Origin: Enchytraeus crypticus
Taxonomy: Eukaryota; Annelida; Clitellata; Enchytraeida; Enchytraeidae
Reading direction: 5' to 3'
Length of the DNA: 64,000 nucleotides
Assembly (NCBI GenBank): GCA_905160935.1
Contig: CAJHZI010000649.1
Span: 310,001-374,000 of the forward strand
Shown: positions 1 to 12,500 of the stretch, in pieces
How positions within the stretch are numbered: position 1 is the stretch's first letter
How the letters are laid out: the number at the start of each line of letters is the position of its first letter
Translations under genes and position numbers: made by a program
The notes under the pieces: generated by a model
Seen by the model: the letters and a program-made list of their open reading frames with translations, nothing else
Databases searched by the model: none
Told to the model about the DNA's origin: nothing

Positions 1-528
1 GTGGAAAAGTGAATAGAGTGAAAATGTGAGACATCACAAGTGAAAACCGAATAGGTTGCACTATATGACATTTCTATACTAAATACAAGTATTCCTATGT
101 ATAAAATATTTATCTACATAAATCTACAGTAAATCTAAATGGATAATGTACAATAGATTGTATACATAAATTGACTTTGTATGTTTTTATATATGAATAT
201 ATTAAATCTAATCACTTTCAAATAAATCTACAACAATATTCCATACTAAATAAAATTAATTTTAAAATATCATAAAGCTATGACAATCTCCTGTTTTGTA
301 CCATAACAATAGCTAGACAATCTACTGAGATCCTCCTGCAGATATGATAAACATGCTACCAATGTAGTCAACCAGACGGCAAATATACAGGTTAATAACG
401 AAAGAAACACTGCACAGAATCTGCAACTTTCTACAAATTTTATTTTTATTTCTAGAGACTTGACAAATCTTATTACAAATTATAACCTCTAGCTACTCTA
501 TTTTAGAAATATTGATGGGCAAACATAC

Positions 529-715
529 ATTCCAGACACCAGGGAAATTTTGTAGACATGCTGAGAGGTTGAATTCGTTTTACCATGAGCAGCGTTAATA
601 GCTTTGTCGACACTGGCAGCAAATTGACTTAGATACGAATCAACAGGTGTCGAGCCATCGTAAGGAGCATAGAGATATGGAAATACCCCGTGTACTGTCA
701 TGCAAACCTTCTGAC
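529..715 (-). CDS. REV3L: REV3L coding exon 2 (DNA polymerase zeta catalytic subunit, N-terminal region)
   Basis: REV3L is the catalytic subunit of DNA polymerase zeta, which extends mismatched or damaged primer ends during translesion synthesis in the nucleus. This exon encodes about 61 residues containing HGVFPYLYAPYDG, SYLSQFAASVDKAIN and QHVYKISLVSGM, the conserved B-family N-terminal segment of REV3. The acceptor is ttattag|gtcag and the donor at|gtatgt. Its first two bases complete a Gly codon begun in exon 1, restoring FGATPAGQKV. It ends two bases into the Met codon of VSGM, and the next exon lies left of the window. Identity comes from recalled family motifs, not a search. Confidence 0.93.
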
Positions 716-1252
716 CTAATAAAATACACATGAGTATTTGTATAATATGATTAAAATAATACAGAAATTATCAAATCTGACCACTGCTACCAATGCAACA
801 ACGTTTAACCTGAATGTTGAATGTCACCCTGTAGAGAGATAGCTAGAACTCTCATGTTTTAATTTAATTTAAGGGGCATAGCAAAAATGTTAAACAACCT
901 TGCAAATTACATGCATTTGCCATCACGCTAAGGATTAAAAAAATGTGGCAAAAAACATAAAACAATTTGTTTCCAATTTCATAAAATTTCATTGAATAAT
1001 ATTTGAGCTCGAATACAAAAAAGATCTGAGTAAAGTTTGAGTTAATTCTACAATTCAATCAAGTTATCCATAAACTTGTAGAATATAATTTACTGCAATA
1101 ACAGAAGGTCCTTAACTATACATAAAAAATTAAAATAAACATTTATAATCAATCAATTCAAATATTAATTTTCATCGTCTAAATTTTTGAAAAATTATTC
1201 TTTGATAAATCTTTACAATAATTTAACAGACTAAAATATAGCAAATTATTAC

Positions 1253-1391
1253 CGGCTGGGGTAGCACCGAAGAATCTGATTACCGGTACTCTCCATATTT
1301 TACTGGCCCTGAAGTCGGAATACACCATGTCAAGCTCCGGAATGGGCTCCACCATTGTACAGTCAGTGGTTACAATCCTCATTGAAAACAT
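1253..1391 (-). CDS. REV3L: REV3L coding exon 1, with start codon
   Basis: The exon encodes MFSMRIVTTD followed by about 25 variable residues and then VPVIRFFGATPAG, the start of REV3 in animals. An upstream in-frame ATG would add only MTIN; I chose the ATG at 1391-1389 because MFS-x-RIVT is the conserved N-terminus. The donor is g|gtaata, phase 1, and matches exon 2. The 5' UTR and promoter are not identifiable in the flank above 1391. Intron 1 is 537 bp. Confidence 0.92.
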
Positions 1392-2069
1392 GTTTATAGT
1401 CACACATAAGGCACTCTTGTCCTATCGTGCTCAAATGTTCTTTAAAATTATTTATGATTTAGTTTAGAGTATGCAATATCACTGACATTTTACAAATGTT
1501 TAAGGATAAACTAATCTGAACATCAATTTACTATATAACTTTTAATTCCATATATCTACAGCTTAGAACTAGACGAGTTTGACAAAATTTGATATAATAA
1601 CATAACATAACAGCATACTGGTTCAGAAAGCACAGGATGCTTGTTTAAGACTCGTTAGTACTTAACTATCACTGTACATTTTAACATATTCCAGTTCAAG
1701 ACCAACAAGTACTTAACTAACACAATAAAATCTGTAAACTTATTTGTAATTCTTTTATCTTTCTTTCTACAATTATGACACACTTAGGTATTAACCTACA
1801 TAAGAAGCAATACTGTACATTTAAAATTTCATACCCTTCTATAACACTGACCAATTGGAGTAAAAAATTAGAGGTTCTTATATTTATCTTATGAAAGCAT
1901 TTGAAAGCATTCACTGTTCCTGCTTACATAACTTCACTTGGCAGACTATTCCAAGCATTTATCAAGTTCTCTCTCGCTAAAGATGCATTTTTTACAATTT
2001 AGTTCACTTCTAGATTTACTAAATCTAGAAGTGAACTAGATTTACTAAATCTAGAACTTCTAGATACTT
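1392..2069. other. 5' flank of REV3L; AT-rich, no gene seen
   Basis: This stretch should hold the REV3L 5' UTR and promoter, but I see no reliable promoter motif. At 1596-1665 is a 3' fragment (minus strand) of the 5S-SINE body also found at 17.5 and 23.9 kb, ending in the same (TTATG)-type tail. Confidence 0.5.
2000..2038. repeat. near-perfect palindrome, 19 bp arms with 1 nt centre
   Basis: The sequence reads inwards as TAGTTCACTTCTAGATTTA, a central C, then the exact reverse complement. A further partial repeat of the same CTAGAACTTCTAGA motif follows at 2039-2080. It would extrude as a hairpin or cruciform. Confidence 0.85.
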
Positions 2070-2345
2070 CTAGATTTATAAATTTCTCTCTCCTAGTGCA
2101 CTATCTACTGGCAGGTCCATGGTATATAATGCCTCCACGCTTCTCTGTCTTCCGCATTCCTCTTCAAGTTCAAATAAGAGTGAATCTTGAAATTATCTAA
2201 AATTCCTAATCTCGGCCTGCCTCTGCCTCTATTACCTTCCATTCTGCCTTCTATGATCTCTTTTAGTATACTTCCCCCCCCCCCCTCTTAGAATGTGTCC
2301 TATCTACCTCTTCTTTCTATTTCTAAATTCATGTACATTCAGCTA
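2070..2345 (-). mobile_element. non-LTR retrotransposon 3' end fragment (same family as 49.9-50.4 kb)
   Basis: Read on the minus strand, it encodes a decayed version of the reverse-transcriptase C-terminus (GRGRPRLG...EDREAWRHYIPWTC) and ends in the shared tail ACCTGCCAGTAGxxAGTGCAC before AGAGAG. It is interrupted by a C14 run at 2275-2288 that breaks the frame. The intact comparison copy is at 49862-50358. Confidence 0.75.
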
Positions 2346-2411
2346 CTGTTTTTCTGTAGGATTTAAAGCCAAGGATTTAAACCCTGCAAATAAAAAATAA
2401 ATAAATAAATA

Positions 2412-2644
2412 AACATGCATTATAGTGAAACAATCAACTATGTTGATATCTATCACTTTTTAATGCCACATATATAAACCGTTACGCAATTTAGACCATT
2501 TTCCGTATAACCAGTCCAGTGAATGTCCGAGATTTTACTCTCAGATCAGCGCGGCTGGGATTCGAACCCACGAGGGTTCAATTCACCTCAGAATCTGTCA
2601 TTTAAAACTTTAAGACGTTTAACTACGCTATTGAGACATTCAAT
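2412..2644 (-). mobile_element. tRNA-derived SINE, family A (minus copy)
   Basis: The minus strand carries an A-box-like TAGCGTAGTT and a B box (GGGTTCGAATCCC), followed by a shared body (GAGAGTAAAATCTCGGACATTCAC) and a tail ending in AACATAGTTGA. Other copies are at 3396-3640 (+), 25233-25435 (-) and 26079-26310 (+). Confidence 0.85.
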
Positions 2645-2700
2645 ACTGATCCGCGGTTGAATATCTTACCGACATCGCCACTGGCTCAAGCCAGTGAAAG
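2645..2700 (-). mobile_element. SINE family B head fragment
   Basis: It matches the first 55 bp of SINE family B (CACTGGCT-xx-AGCCAGTG hairpin, then GGCGATGTCGGTAAGATATTC) and directly abuts SINE A. Full copies are at 8455, 34128, 34365 and 42702. Confidence 0.7.
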
Positions 2701-3395
2701 CAGTTAACTTAACGAGCAGTCTCAAAGTTGTAAATGAAAAATTAGTCGTCATTGTAATAATTGACCATAGCAACGTTAGGATTAATTTTAATTGCATCAA
2801 TACTACGAATAAGTATTCTTTATGCTCATCGGCTTGAATTTGACCCAGTAGTTCTTGATGTTGCCATAGCGGGCTGTAGCACTCTAATTGTTGCGATATT
2901 ATACCTGTAACCTGTTTAAGTTTTATTTTAAGTTTTATTCAGCAAACTTGCAAAGTTAAGCACTTTGTTTATGTTTACATTTCGTCAACTTCCATTCTTC
3001 TTTAAATTTTCATTCAACCATTTAGCCAACTTTCATTCTCTCTCAATTTGTATTCTAAAGGTTTACGTTTTACATCTCATTTAATTTTTTCTTTCTGTAA
3101 TGTTTTTATTAAAAAATAAGAAAACTAAATCCTTAAGATCAACTATTTTTTGATTGCATTGTGACAGGTAAAGCTAAAAAGCTAAAGCTAAAAAGCTAAT
3201 ATTAACGTCAGGTCAAAGATATGCGTCAGGTAGGCCCAAAGTCTTTATTCTATGTCTTTATTCTATGGTCTTTATTCTATGGTCTTTATTCTATGTCTTT
3301 ATTCTATGTTATTCAATGTTATTCTATGTAATTCCAAGTCTTTATTTTATGGGTAGGCCTACGCATAAAATTATTAATAGAAGCATAGAAGTATT

Positions 3396-3640
3396 GAATG
3401 TCTCAATAGCGCAATGGTTAGAGGTGAAGATAACGTCATGAAAATTTAAATGACAGACTCTGAGGTGAATTGAACCCTCGTGGGTTCGAATCCCAGCCGC
3501 GCTGACCTGAGAGTAAAATCTCGGACATTCACAGGACTGCCTACAAGGAAAATGGACAGAATTGCCTAACGGTTTAATATGTGGTATTAAAAGTGATAGA
3601 TATCAACATAGTTGATCATTTCACTTATAATGCGTGTTAT
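3396..3640 (+). mobile_element. tRNA-derived SINE, family A (plus copy)
   Basis: The order is A box (TAGCGCAATGGTTAGAGG), then B box (GGGTTCGAATCCC), then the family A body and tail. It lies in inverted orientation to the copy at 2412-2644, so the two could pair across about 750 bp. Confidence 0.88.
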
Positions 3641-3699
3641 TGTTATTATAATTATTAGAGTTAGCGTACGTTTACAATATATGTAATAATACCTGACCC

Positions 3700-3871
3700 G
3701 GCGGACTTCGTACCGCCTATCAACAATATCCATCGATCTGTGTCTGTCTATCTATCTATCTCCATCAATCTCAATCTATCTCTGTCTGTCCATCCATCCA
3801 TCTATCTCTCCCTATATCTCACTCTCTATCTATCTCCCCCTCTCTCAATCTATCTATATATCTATCTCTCC

Positions 3872-3908
<37 letters not shown>

Positions 3909-4040
3909 CCTCCCTTTCCCTCTATATCTTTCTCCCTCTCCCTCCCTCTCTCTCTCTCTATCTCTCTCTATGTATCAATATATCTATCTATCTATCTATC
4001 TCTCTCTCTATTCCTATCTATCTCTCTCTCTATTTTGTTT
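3700..4040. repeat. (TCTA)n/(TC)n microsatellite
   Basis: Imperfect CTAT, CTCT and CCCT repeats. The apparent Ser/Leu/Tyr-rich reading frame across it is a by-product of the repeat. Confidence 0.95.
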
Positions 4041-4121
4041 GATATATTAAGATTTTAAAAAATGCACAATTTTTAATCTTAAGAAAAATACAGCATTTAA
4101 TTAAATTTTAACAAATTAAAG

Positions 4122-4205
4122 TGACCCGACTCTGAAGCGAACCCCGGACCACATGATCTAAAGTCATGTACCAATAGCAACTATACCACTGGGCTATCGA
4201 TGCTT
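4122..4205 (-). pseudogene. tRNA-like pseudogene or SINE head with TTA loop
   Basis: The minus strand has an A box (TAGCCCAGTGGTATAG), a perfect stem ACATGA/TCATGT closing the 7-nt loop CTTTAGA, and a B-box-like GGGGTTCGCTTC. Read canonically the anticodon would be TTA (UAA codon). However, about 7 extra bases separate the D arm from the anticodon stem and the T stem does not pair. I treat it as a tRNA-derived relic. Confidence 0.5.
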
Positions 4206-4467
4206 CCGTTAGAAAATGTTGAATAGATGACGTCAACATTTCGTATTCTAATAGTAGTCTTTATAGATGCAAGTCACTCGACAGATAGGAGCATGTTATG
4301 ATTTTGACATGTTTTAGTATATCCGATTTTTTGTCAGTAGAATATTATTTTTTAAATATTTTATTGGATATTATGCAGGGGCTGCTGGAGACGAATCCAA
4401 AATGTCCGAGATCATTAAAATCTGTCCAGCTGTTCTTGAGTTATAAATGCTAATACGAACACGATTT

Positions 4468-4470
<3 letters not shown>

Positions 4471-4530
<60 letters not shown>
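4471..4530. repeat. (TA)n microsatellite
   Basis: About 29 TA dinucleotides, immediately before the GAC/TAC array. Confidence 0.97.
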
Positions 4531-4531
<1 letters not shown>

Positions 4532-4544
4532 ACCGTGTCAATGA

Positions 4545-7500
4545 CGTCGATGACTACACGACGACAACACGGCGACGACGACGATTACATGATGATGATG
4601 ATGACGACTACGATCACGACTAGGATGACGCCTACGACGACGAAAACAACGATTACACGACGACGTCGACTACCACGACGATGAGGACGACGTTGATGAC
4701 AAGGCCTATGACGACAACGACTACATGACGACGACGACTACTAGGACGATGATTACGACGACGATGATGACTACACGTCGACTAGCAAGACGACAATTAC
4801 ACGACAACGATAACGACTATAGCGACGATGACTAACAAGACGACGACGATTACTAAGACGACGACCTTACGATTACAGGAAGAATACGACGACGACGTCG
4901 ACTACCACGTAGACGACGAAGGCTGCATGACAACGCCTATGACACAACAACATGACGACTACTACACGACAACGACTATGGCGATGATGACGAAGACGAG
5001 TCCACGACGAATACGGATTTCACGACGACGACGACTACGATTACTACTACGACAACGACGACGACTAGGACGAAGATGACTAAAATTACAAGACTAAGCC
5101 TACGGAAAAGACGATGACGATGGTGATGACGACTACACGACGTCAACGACGCTGACTACGACGAATACACGACTCGGTCGACTCGACTGTCCAAGACGAC
5201 CATATAATTGCACAACGGCGTCGGCAATGACTAACTCGATGACTAACGCGGCGGCGACGACGACTACGAGGACGACTATAACGACGATTACACGACGATG
5301 ACGGCTACGACCATGACTAGGACGACGACTACGACAAGTACAAGGCGAATACGAAAACTACGACACCGACTACGTCGACTACCACATAGACGACGACGAC
5401 TACGATGACGACTACAACTACACGACGACTACGACAATGACGAGAACGATGGTGATGACGACTAGACGTCGACAACCTCGAGGACCATACGATTACACGA
5501 CGAATACGACAACGACGACGACATCGATTAATACGTACACGACGACGACTACAAGACGGCTATGACGAATACACGACGACTACAACGACGAAGAGGATTA
5601 CACAACAACTACCACGACGATGATTACGACGCCGACGACTGCAGGACGACTACCACGACGACGACTAAGACGGCGACTACACGTTGACTAGGAAGACGAC
5701 AATTACACGACTATGACGACAACGACTACGACGACTATAGCGACGATGGTTAACACGACGGCAATGATCACGACGACGACCTTATGATTACAGAAAAAAT
5801 ACGACGACGACAACGACTACCACGGTGCCTACGACGAAGACAACCACGACATCAACTACGACACCGACGACGTCGACAACCAGACAGACGCCGACGAATG
5901 CAAGACGGTTACAACGCCGACGACACAACTACACGATGACTACGACACGACAACTACGACTACGACGAGTACACGACAACTACACGACGAATACGGATTT
6001 CACGATGACGACGACTACGATTACTACTACGACTGCACGACGACGACTATAACGACGACGACGACTACTGCAGCGACGACGACGTACGATGGTGATGATA
6101 ACTACACGACGAATACGACGACGATTACCACGGCCACTACGACGACGACTGTGACACCGACGACGTCGTTACCTCGTAGACGACGACTACAGTATGACGA
6201 CTACACGATGGCAACGACGCTGACTACGACAAATACACGACTTCGACGACGACAAAGACAACCATATGATTACTCGACGACTAACGCGGCGACTACGACT
6301 ACAAGGCGACGAGTACAAGACGAATAAGAAAATACGACACGATTACGACGACGACGTTTACAAAATAACGACGACTAAAATTACGACTACAAAGATGACT
6401 GCACAACGACTACGACACCGAAAGCGACGACGGCGACTACGACACCAACGACGTCGACTATCACATAGACGACGACTACGATGCCGTATATGACACAACT
6501 ACACGACGACCAGGACGACGACGACGACGACAACGACGGCAAGACGACTCCGATTACACGACGATGACGATTACGACCACGATTAGGACGACGAATAAGA
6601 CGAAGACAACGATTGCACGACGACTAGGACTAACACGACGACGATGATTACGACGCCGACGACTACAGGACGACAACGACGACTACCTTACGATGACGAC
6701 GTAGTCGTCGGCGACTGGATGACGACGACTATGAGACGGCTACGACGCCGACTACGACACAACTACATGACGACTACGATTACGACGATGACTTCACGAA
6801 GACGACTACGGCAACGACGACGACGATGGTGATGACGATTAGACGACGAATACGACAACGAGGACCATACGAGACCATACGATTACACGACGAATACGAC
6901 AAAGACGACTACTACCACGTCCACTACGACGACAACTACGACACCGACGACGTCGATTACCACGTACACGACGGCGGCACGACGACGACTAGGTGGAATA
7001 CACGACTACGACGACAACTAACGCGGCGACGACGGGGACTGCGACGAAAACGACGATGATGACGACAAGTACAAGGCGAATACGAAAAATACTGCACGAT
7101 TACGACGACGACAATTACACCATGACTACCACCAAGATTACGACAACGATGATGACTGCACACGACGACTACGACAATTCCACTACAGCGACGACGACAC
7201 GTCGACTAGGAAGACGACACTTTAACGATCACGACGACGCGACGAAGACTATAGCGATGATGGCTAACAGGACGACAATGACAATAACGACGACGACATT
7301 ACGATTACAGACTAACCCGACGACGATTACATGACGACGACAACGAATACCATGGTGACTACGACGAAAACTACCACAACAACTACGACACCAACGGCGT
7401 CGACTACCACGAAAACGACGACGACGGCTGCATGACGACGACTACAAGACGGCTACGACGCCAATTACGATAAATACACTACTACGACGACGACCATATG

Positions 7501-8285
7501 ACTACACTACGACGTCAACAACGACTACCACGACGAATAAAGTGGCGACGATGACGACTACAAGACGACGAACGACGACGACAACTACTACGACGACAAC
7601 AAGACGACGCCAACGATGACGACTACACGACGAAAATTGCGTACACAACTACCTACGACTACATGTCGATTAGTAAAACGACAATCACACGACAACGACG
7701 ACGACTTTACGATTACACGAAGAATACGACGACGATTACACGACAACGAAGACTCAACTACACGACGATTAAGACACTTCAACACGACAGCTACGACGCC
7801 GACTATGACGACACAACTACATGAAAACTACGAGACGACAATAAGACGACTACGACGACGACTACGATTACGAAGATGAGTACACGACGAATACAGATTT
7901 CACGACGCCGACTACGATTACTACTACGACTGCACGACGACGACTACAACGACGACTACAACGACGACACAACTACACGACGACTAGGATGAAGACGACT
8001 ACGACAAAGACGACGACAATGGAGATGACGGTTACACGACGAATACGACCACAACGACGACTACCACGGCCAGTAAGACGAGTACGACACCGACGACGTC
8101 GATTACCACGTAGACGACGACTGCACGACGACGACGATGACGACACAACAGATGACGACACAACAGACGACGATTACAACGACGTCGGCTAGAATGACGA
8201 CAACTACGAGGATGAGACGACGAATACGACAACAACGACTACCACGACCACTACGATTACACGACGACTACCACGACGTCATCAA
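4545..8285. repeat. 3.7 kb CpG-rich GAC/TAC/ACG trinucleotide-based array with longer periodicity
   Basis: The plus strand is almost wholly built from ACG, GAC, TAC, ACT and ATG triplets. Longer landmarks recur: GACGTCGACTACCAC with small changes near 4890, 5370, 5865, 6150, 6445, 6940, 7395 and 8095; and GAATACGGATTTCACGA near 5005, 5985 and 7890. This suggests a higher-order unit of about 480-500 bp, not simple slippage. The many short Thr/Arg-rich reading frames in all six frames are broken by stops and are not treated as genes. Confidence 0.9.
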
Positions 8286-8450
8286 CCACAAACCGCTACC
8301 ACTATCGCTACAACTACAACTATCACTATATCATCAACAGCCACTACCATTACAAGTACAACTACAGCTACCACTACAACAACAACAAATTTCAACAACT
8401 ACAACTACAACGATATCTGCAACTTCAATTACAGAAAAGTACAACAACTA
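8286..8450. repeat. (ACAACTACC)-type repeat at the edge of the GAC array
   Basis: Imperfect CTACAACTA and CTACCACTA units on the plus strand; a derivative of the neighbouring array that has lost most CpG. Confidence 0.8.
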
Positions 8451-8454
8451 AACA

Positions 8455-8665
8455 AAGCCAGTGGCGATGTCGACAAGATATTCGACCGCGGATCACTATG
8501 TGTGGGGTTTAAATTTCTGGGTTCTCCCATCACTGACATCGCTTTCGAGCGAGGAAACTGACGTTTACATTAGCGGATAGGTAGGTGCGGGGTTCAAATC
8601 CTGGGCTCGCTCGGCACTGACATCGCTTTCGAGTGAGTAAACTGACGTTTACATAAGCTGTACAA
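8455..8665 (+). mobile_element. SINE family B, tandem dimer
   Basis: Two successive copies of the family B B-box region (GGTTCAAATCCTGGGCTC and a diverged version), each followed by CACTGACATCGCTTTCGAG. This indicates a dimeric or internally duplicated SINE. Confidence 0.75.
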
Positions 8666-9354
8666 ACTAAAACTACCACCGGACTAGTCGTATTAAACAA
8701 GAGATCGTAGCTGACAATGTTGTTGTTGTTGATGTTGTTGCTCAATCAGTCTCCTCCACAGATAACTCCCACGTATAACCTGCCAGTAGTGGCGCTGCTC
8801 AAGTGACAGAGGATTTAAATAAACAAATTCAACGATTCCACAGGGTGCCTGGATCATATGTACCGCTTCATAAAGAAATCATCAGTTGTATCCCAAAGTG
8901 CAATGATTCCAGTTTCACGATTCACTATCCACCTCGTCTGTAGAGATACAACGGTTCTTCGTATAAAACACATTCTGCTTCAACCTCTACCTAAAGTACA
9001 CGCAATTAGTAAAATAATTTAAACGCATTTAAATAGAATAGTTATTCTTATAGTACTATAAACACATTTTTGTCTTTTTGTGTACGGGATGCTGAAGAAT
9101 TGACCAAAAGTGGACTGCACGTGTCATAAAAGGTGACAAGTCTTCGACAGCAATGTTTCTACGACGTAACCGCAGAGACAGTTGACAGGCTATTCGTCAG
9201 TCCTACAATAACAAGTGTTTACTGTACTATATAAGACAAATATTTCCCAATCTAAAGCCGATTAACTCCAGATCCTGAGAATTGTATGAGATGTATTTAT
9301 ATGGTACAAAAGTTGGCACACTCTGGCAGTTTTAGGAGTTTTCAGTATTAAAAG

Positions 9355-9490
9355 AAGTAAAGCTAAGGTTAACGTCAGTTTCCTCACTCGAAAGCGATGA
9401 CAGTGACGGGAGAGCCAAGGATTCGAACCCCACACATACTGATCCGCGGTCGAATGTCTTACCGACGTCGACACTGGCTCTAGCCAACTG
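9355..9490 (-). mobile_element. SINE family B (minus copy)
   Basis: It carries CGAAAGCGATGxCAGTGACGGG, a degraded B box (GGATTCGAACCC) and the AGCCAGTG head. It is shorter than the dimer at 8455. Confidence 0.75.
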
Positions 9491-11019
9491 AATATCTCCG
9501 TATATATTGCGTCTTAGAACATAATTACAGTAGTTTTGTTATACACAGTTGCAATACTCTTTGTTATACATAATTGCAATTCTTTTTTAACACTATATGT
9601 TTATCTATCTATGTTTGCAGTACTAGCGTCATGCATTAATACAATACATTTTATTATACATTGTTACAGTACTTCTTATTGAATATAATTACATCGAACT
9701 TGACAGCTGAATTTGGTCAGTTACACCTATGGCATCACCTATATTAACATAGCGAATCTAATTTTCAATCAGCTAACTTTTTATGTAACTTGACATACAA
9801 GTATACCCTAAAATCCATATAGGCATATTCACATTAAATATAACCTGCAACTTAATAAATAGCATAACATTCACCGGTGCTTATGTATGGAGTCCCTGAT
9901 ATTGCATTTTCACGAGTAAATGGACGTTAAACCCTCATCGATTGATTGATTTATATCAGTAGTGGAGTGCTACCTGTGATCTGAACCACGTACGTATTGC
10001 TCCACAGTCGGAAACCCAAACCAGCAAGCTAGCGTCTCAGCGGCTTGATCTGCCTTCAAACTCAACCATTCTCACAATATAGTTATGACGTCGAGGCCAA
10101 CTAGACATTCATTTTGTTCAACATATGACAAAACTTCTGACTGAGTAAATAGAACAGTCATCAAACAGTTATTCTCTTACTGAAATTAATACAAATTAAC
10201 AGAATTTCCAGAGATTAATTTAATTAATTGATTCTCGTCAGTGGATGAGTGATTAATCAAGTAAACGATTCAGAAATAATAATATATGTAAAGTATGCTA
10301 CATAAATCAATAAAATATTCTCAATCAACGAGTTATCATACTAATGAAGTGTAGTTTTGTTTACTTCATGAAGATTCTTACTAATATACGAAATAGCAGT
10401 GAAACATTCAGTTGAACTGCAATGGTCATTAAGTAAATGGACTAAAGCAATAACGGTTACAAAGACAAGTCATTTTAATTGTGATGGAACAATTAAGCAG
10501 GAGAACACATTGCAATGTTTTTGTATATTAAGTTGTATAATTACTAATTTAATTAGTGTATTGCAATTAGTATCGGCCTAACTAATAAAAGGATCTTTAA
10601 TTAGTTGGGCCTATAAAAATCAGAAGTAGAGTCTGATCAGAGCAATAAACAGAAATCGACTCCCAAAATTAATTCTCATAAAGAGGTGGTGAGGGTTAAA
10701 ATATCTTACCCCCTGTCTCCAATAATTTTTAATACTGAAAATTTCTAGATTGCGAGCCCAGTAGTCTTATATTGCAATCAGATCCTGTCTACCGATATAG
10801 ATCATCATCATCATCAGTTCCATGAGCTCTGTACAGAACATAGGGCGGCAGCATTCCTGCACTTAGATCTCCACTCAGATGGATCCTGTCCACTAGAGAG
10901 TACTGCTTCTCTCGACAGATGACGCCAGGTCACGAAGAGTTCTTCACCATTGATCTAAACACGACAACTAGAGAAACATCCAACTCCATGTCATTTTAAG
11001 AGTATAATTTATACAGCAT
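9491..11019. other. AT-rich intergenic stretch, no gene recognised
   Basis: I see no coding exon, RNA gene or clear repeat family here, only short AT-rich runs. The longest reading frame (10399-10581) has no recognisable motif. Confidence 0.5.
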
Positions 11020-11815
11020 GTCACTTTATATAGAATAACAGAACAGCATAACATAGCCTAACATAACATAATATAAAATAGCATAATATAACATCACATA
11101 ATATAACATAATATACCATTGTATAACATAACATATCACAATACAATATAATATACCACAAAATAACATAACATAACATAACATAACATAACATAACATA
11201 ATATAATATAATATAATATAATATAATATAATATAATATAATATAATATAGCATGACATAATATAGCAAAACATAGAATAACATAGTATAACATAACATA
11301 CTGTAACATAATATAACATAACAGTACACGATATAACACAACATAATAAATCAAAACATAATATAACATAATATAACAATATGTCATATAGCATAATATA
11401 ACAAAACATAATGTAACAAAACATAATGTAACATAACATAATATAACATGACACAATATAACATAATATAACATAACATAACATTTAACATAACATAACA
11501 TAGTGTAATATAACATAATATAATATAAAATAATATAACATAACATAATACAACATAATATACCATAACGTAACATACCATAATATAACGTACCATAATA
11601 TAACATAACATAATATAACAAAACATATTATAACATAATATAACATAACATCATGTAACATAATCTTACATAACATCCTATAACAGCATATAACACCATA
11701 TAACATAATATAACATAACATTAAATATCATAATAGCACATAATATAAAACAACATAATATAAAATAAAATAACATAATATAACGTAATATAACGTAACA
11801 TAACATAAACAAGTA
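11020..11815. repeat. (ATAACAT/ATAATAT)n array, about 800 bp
   Basis: Imperfect ATAAC and ATAAT units on the plus strand. The unit resembles the (ATAAC)n tail of the 5S-derived SINE at 17.5 kb, so it may be an expanded SINE tail. Overlapping Met/Leu/Cys/Tyr-rich frames on the minus strand are artefacts of the repeat. Confidence 0.95.
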
Positions 11816-12019
11816 AGAAAACTTCAAATAGTAATCAGAATAATGAAAGATTTAACCTAACAATAATTATAACAACCAGAATTATAATCGGAATTCTCCA
11901 GAGTAAAAGCATTATAAAATATTATACATTGACCGTTAATCTACATTTTAAGAATTGCGCTTCGGTCGTTAATTTGATGGCCGCTAAACTATTGACAAGA
12001 TACTATAGGGGCGAGGTTT

Positions 12020-12500
12020 TCGTTAACAAATCTATTCTACAATTTAGCTACAGGTACAAATCCATACTACAATTTAGCTACAGGTAAAAAGCTAGGCGAC
12101 AATTTAACAAAACAGGCACATATCTACTCTTTAATTTATCTATAGGTACACATTTCTATCACAATATAATATCAGATACAAAACTATGCTACAGTTTAGC
12201 AATACGGGTACAAATCAATACTACAATATAAGTACAGGTACAAATTTATGCTACAGTTTAGCTACAGGTACAAATCTAAGCTACAATTTAACAATACAGG
12301 TACAAATTTTTACTACAATCTAAATACAGGTACAAAGTTAAATGCCTACTACAATTTAGCTACAAATCTATGCTAAAATTTATCTACATGTATAAATCTA
12401 TGCTACAATTATCTACAAGTACAAATTTATACTACAATTTAGCTACATGTACAAACAGGTATATACTATAATTTCGCTATAGGTACAAATCTTTGTAAAA
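12020..12500. repeat. minisatellite, about 30-40 bp unit
   Basis: About a dozen diverged copies of CTACAATTTAGCTACAGG followed by TACAAATCTATG. Confidence 0.85.

Noticed and set aside
4545-8285. Many Thr/Arg/Asp-rich frames up to 113 codons on both strands
   Set aside because: Triplet-array artefact with frequent stops and no consistent frame.
11021-11721. Minus-strand Met/Leu/Cys/Tyr-rich frames up to 161 codons, membrane-protein-like
   Set aside because: Created by the (ATAAC/ATAAT)n repeat.
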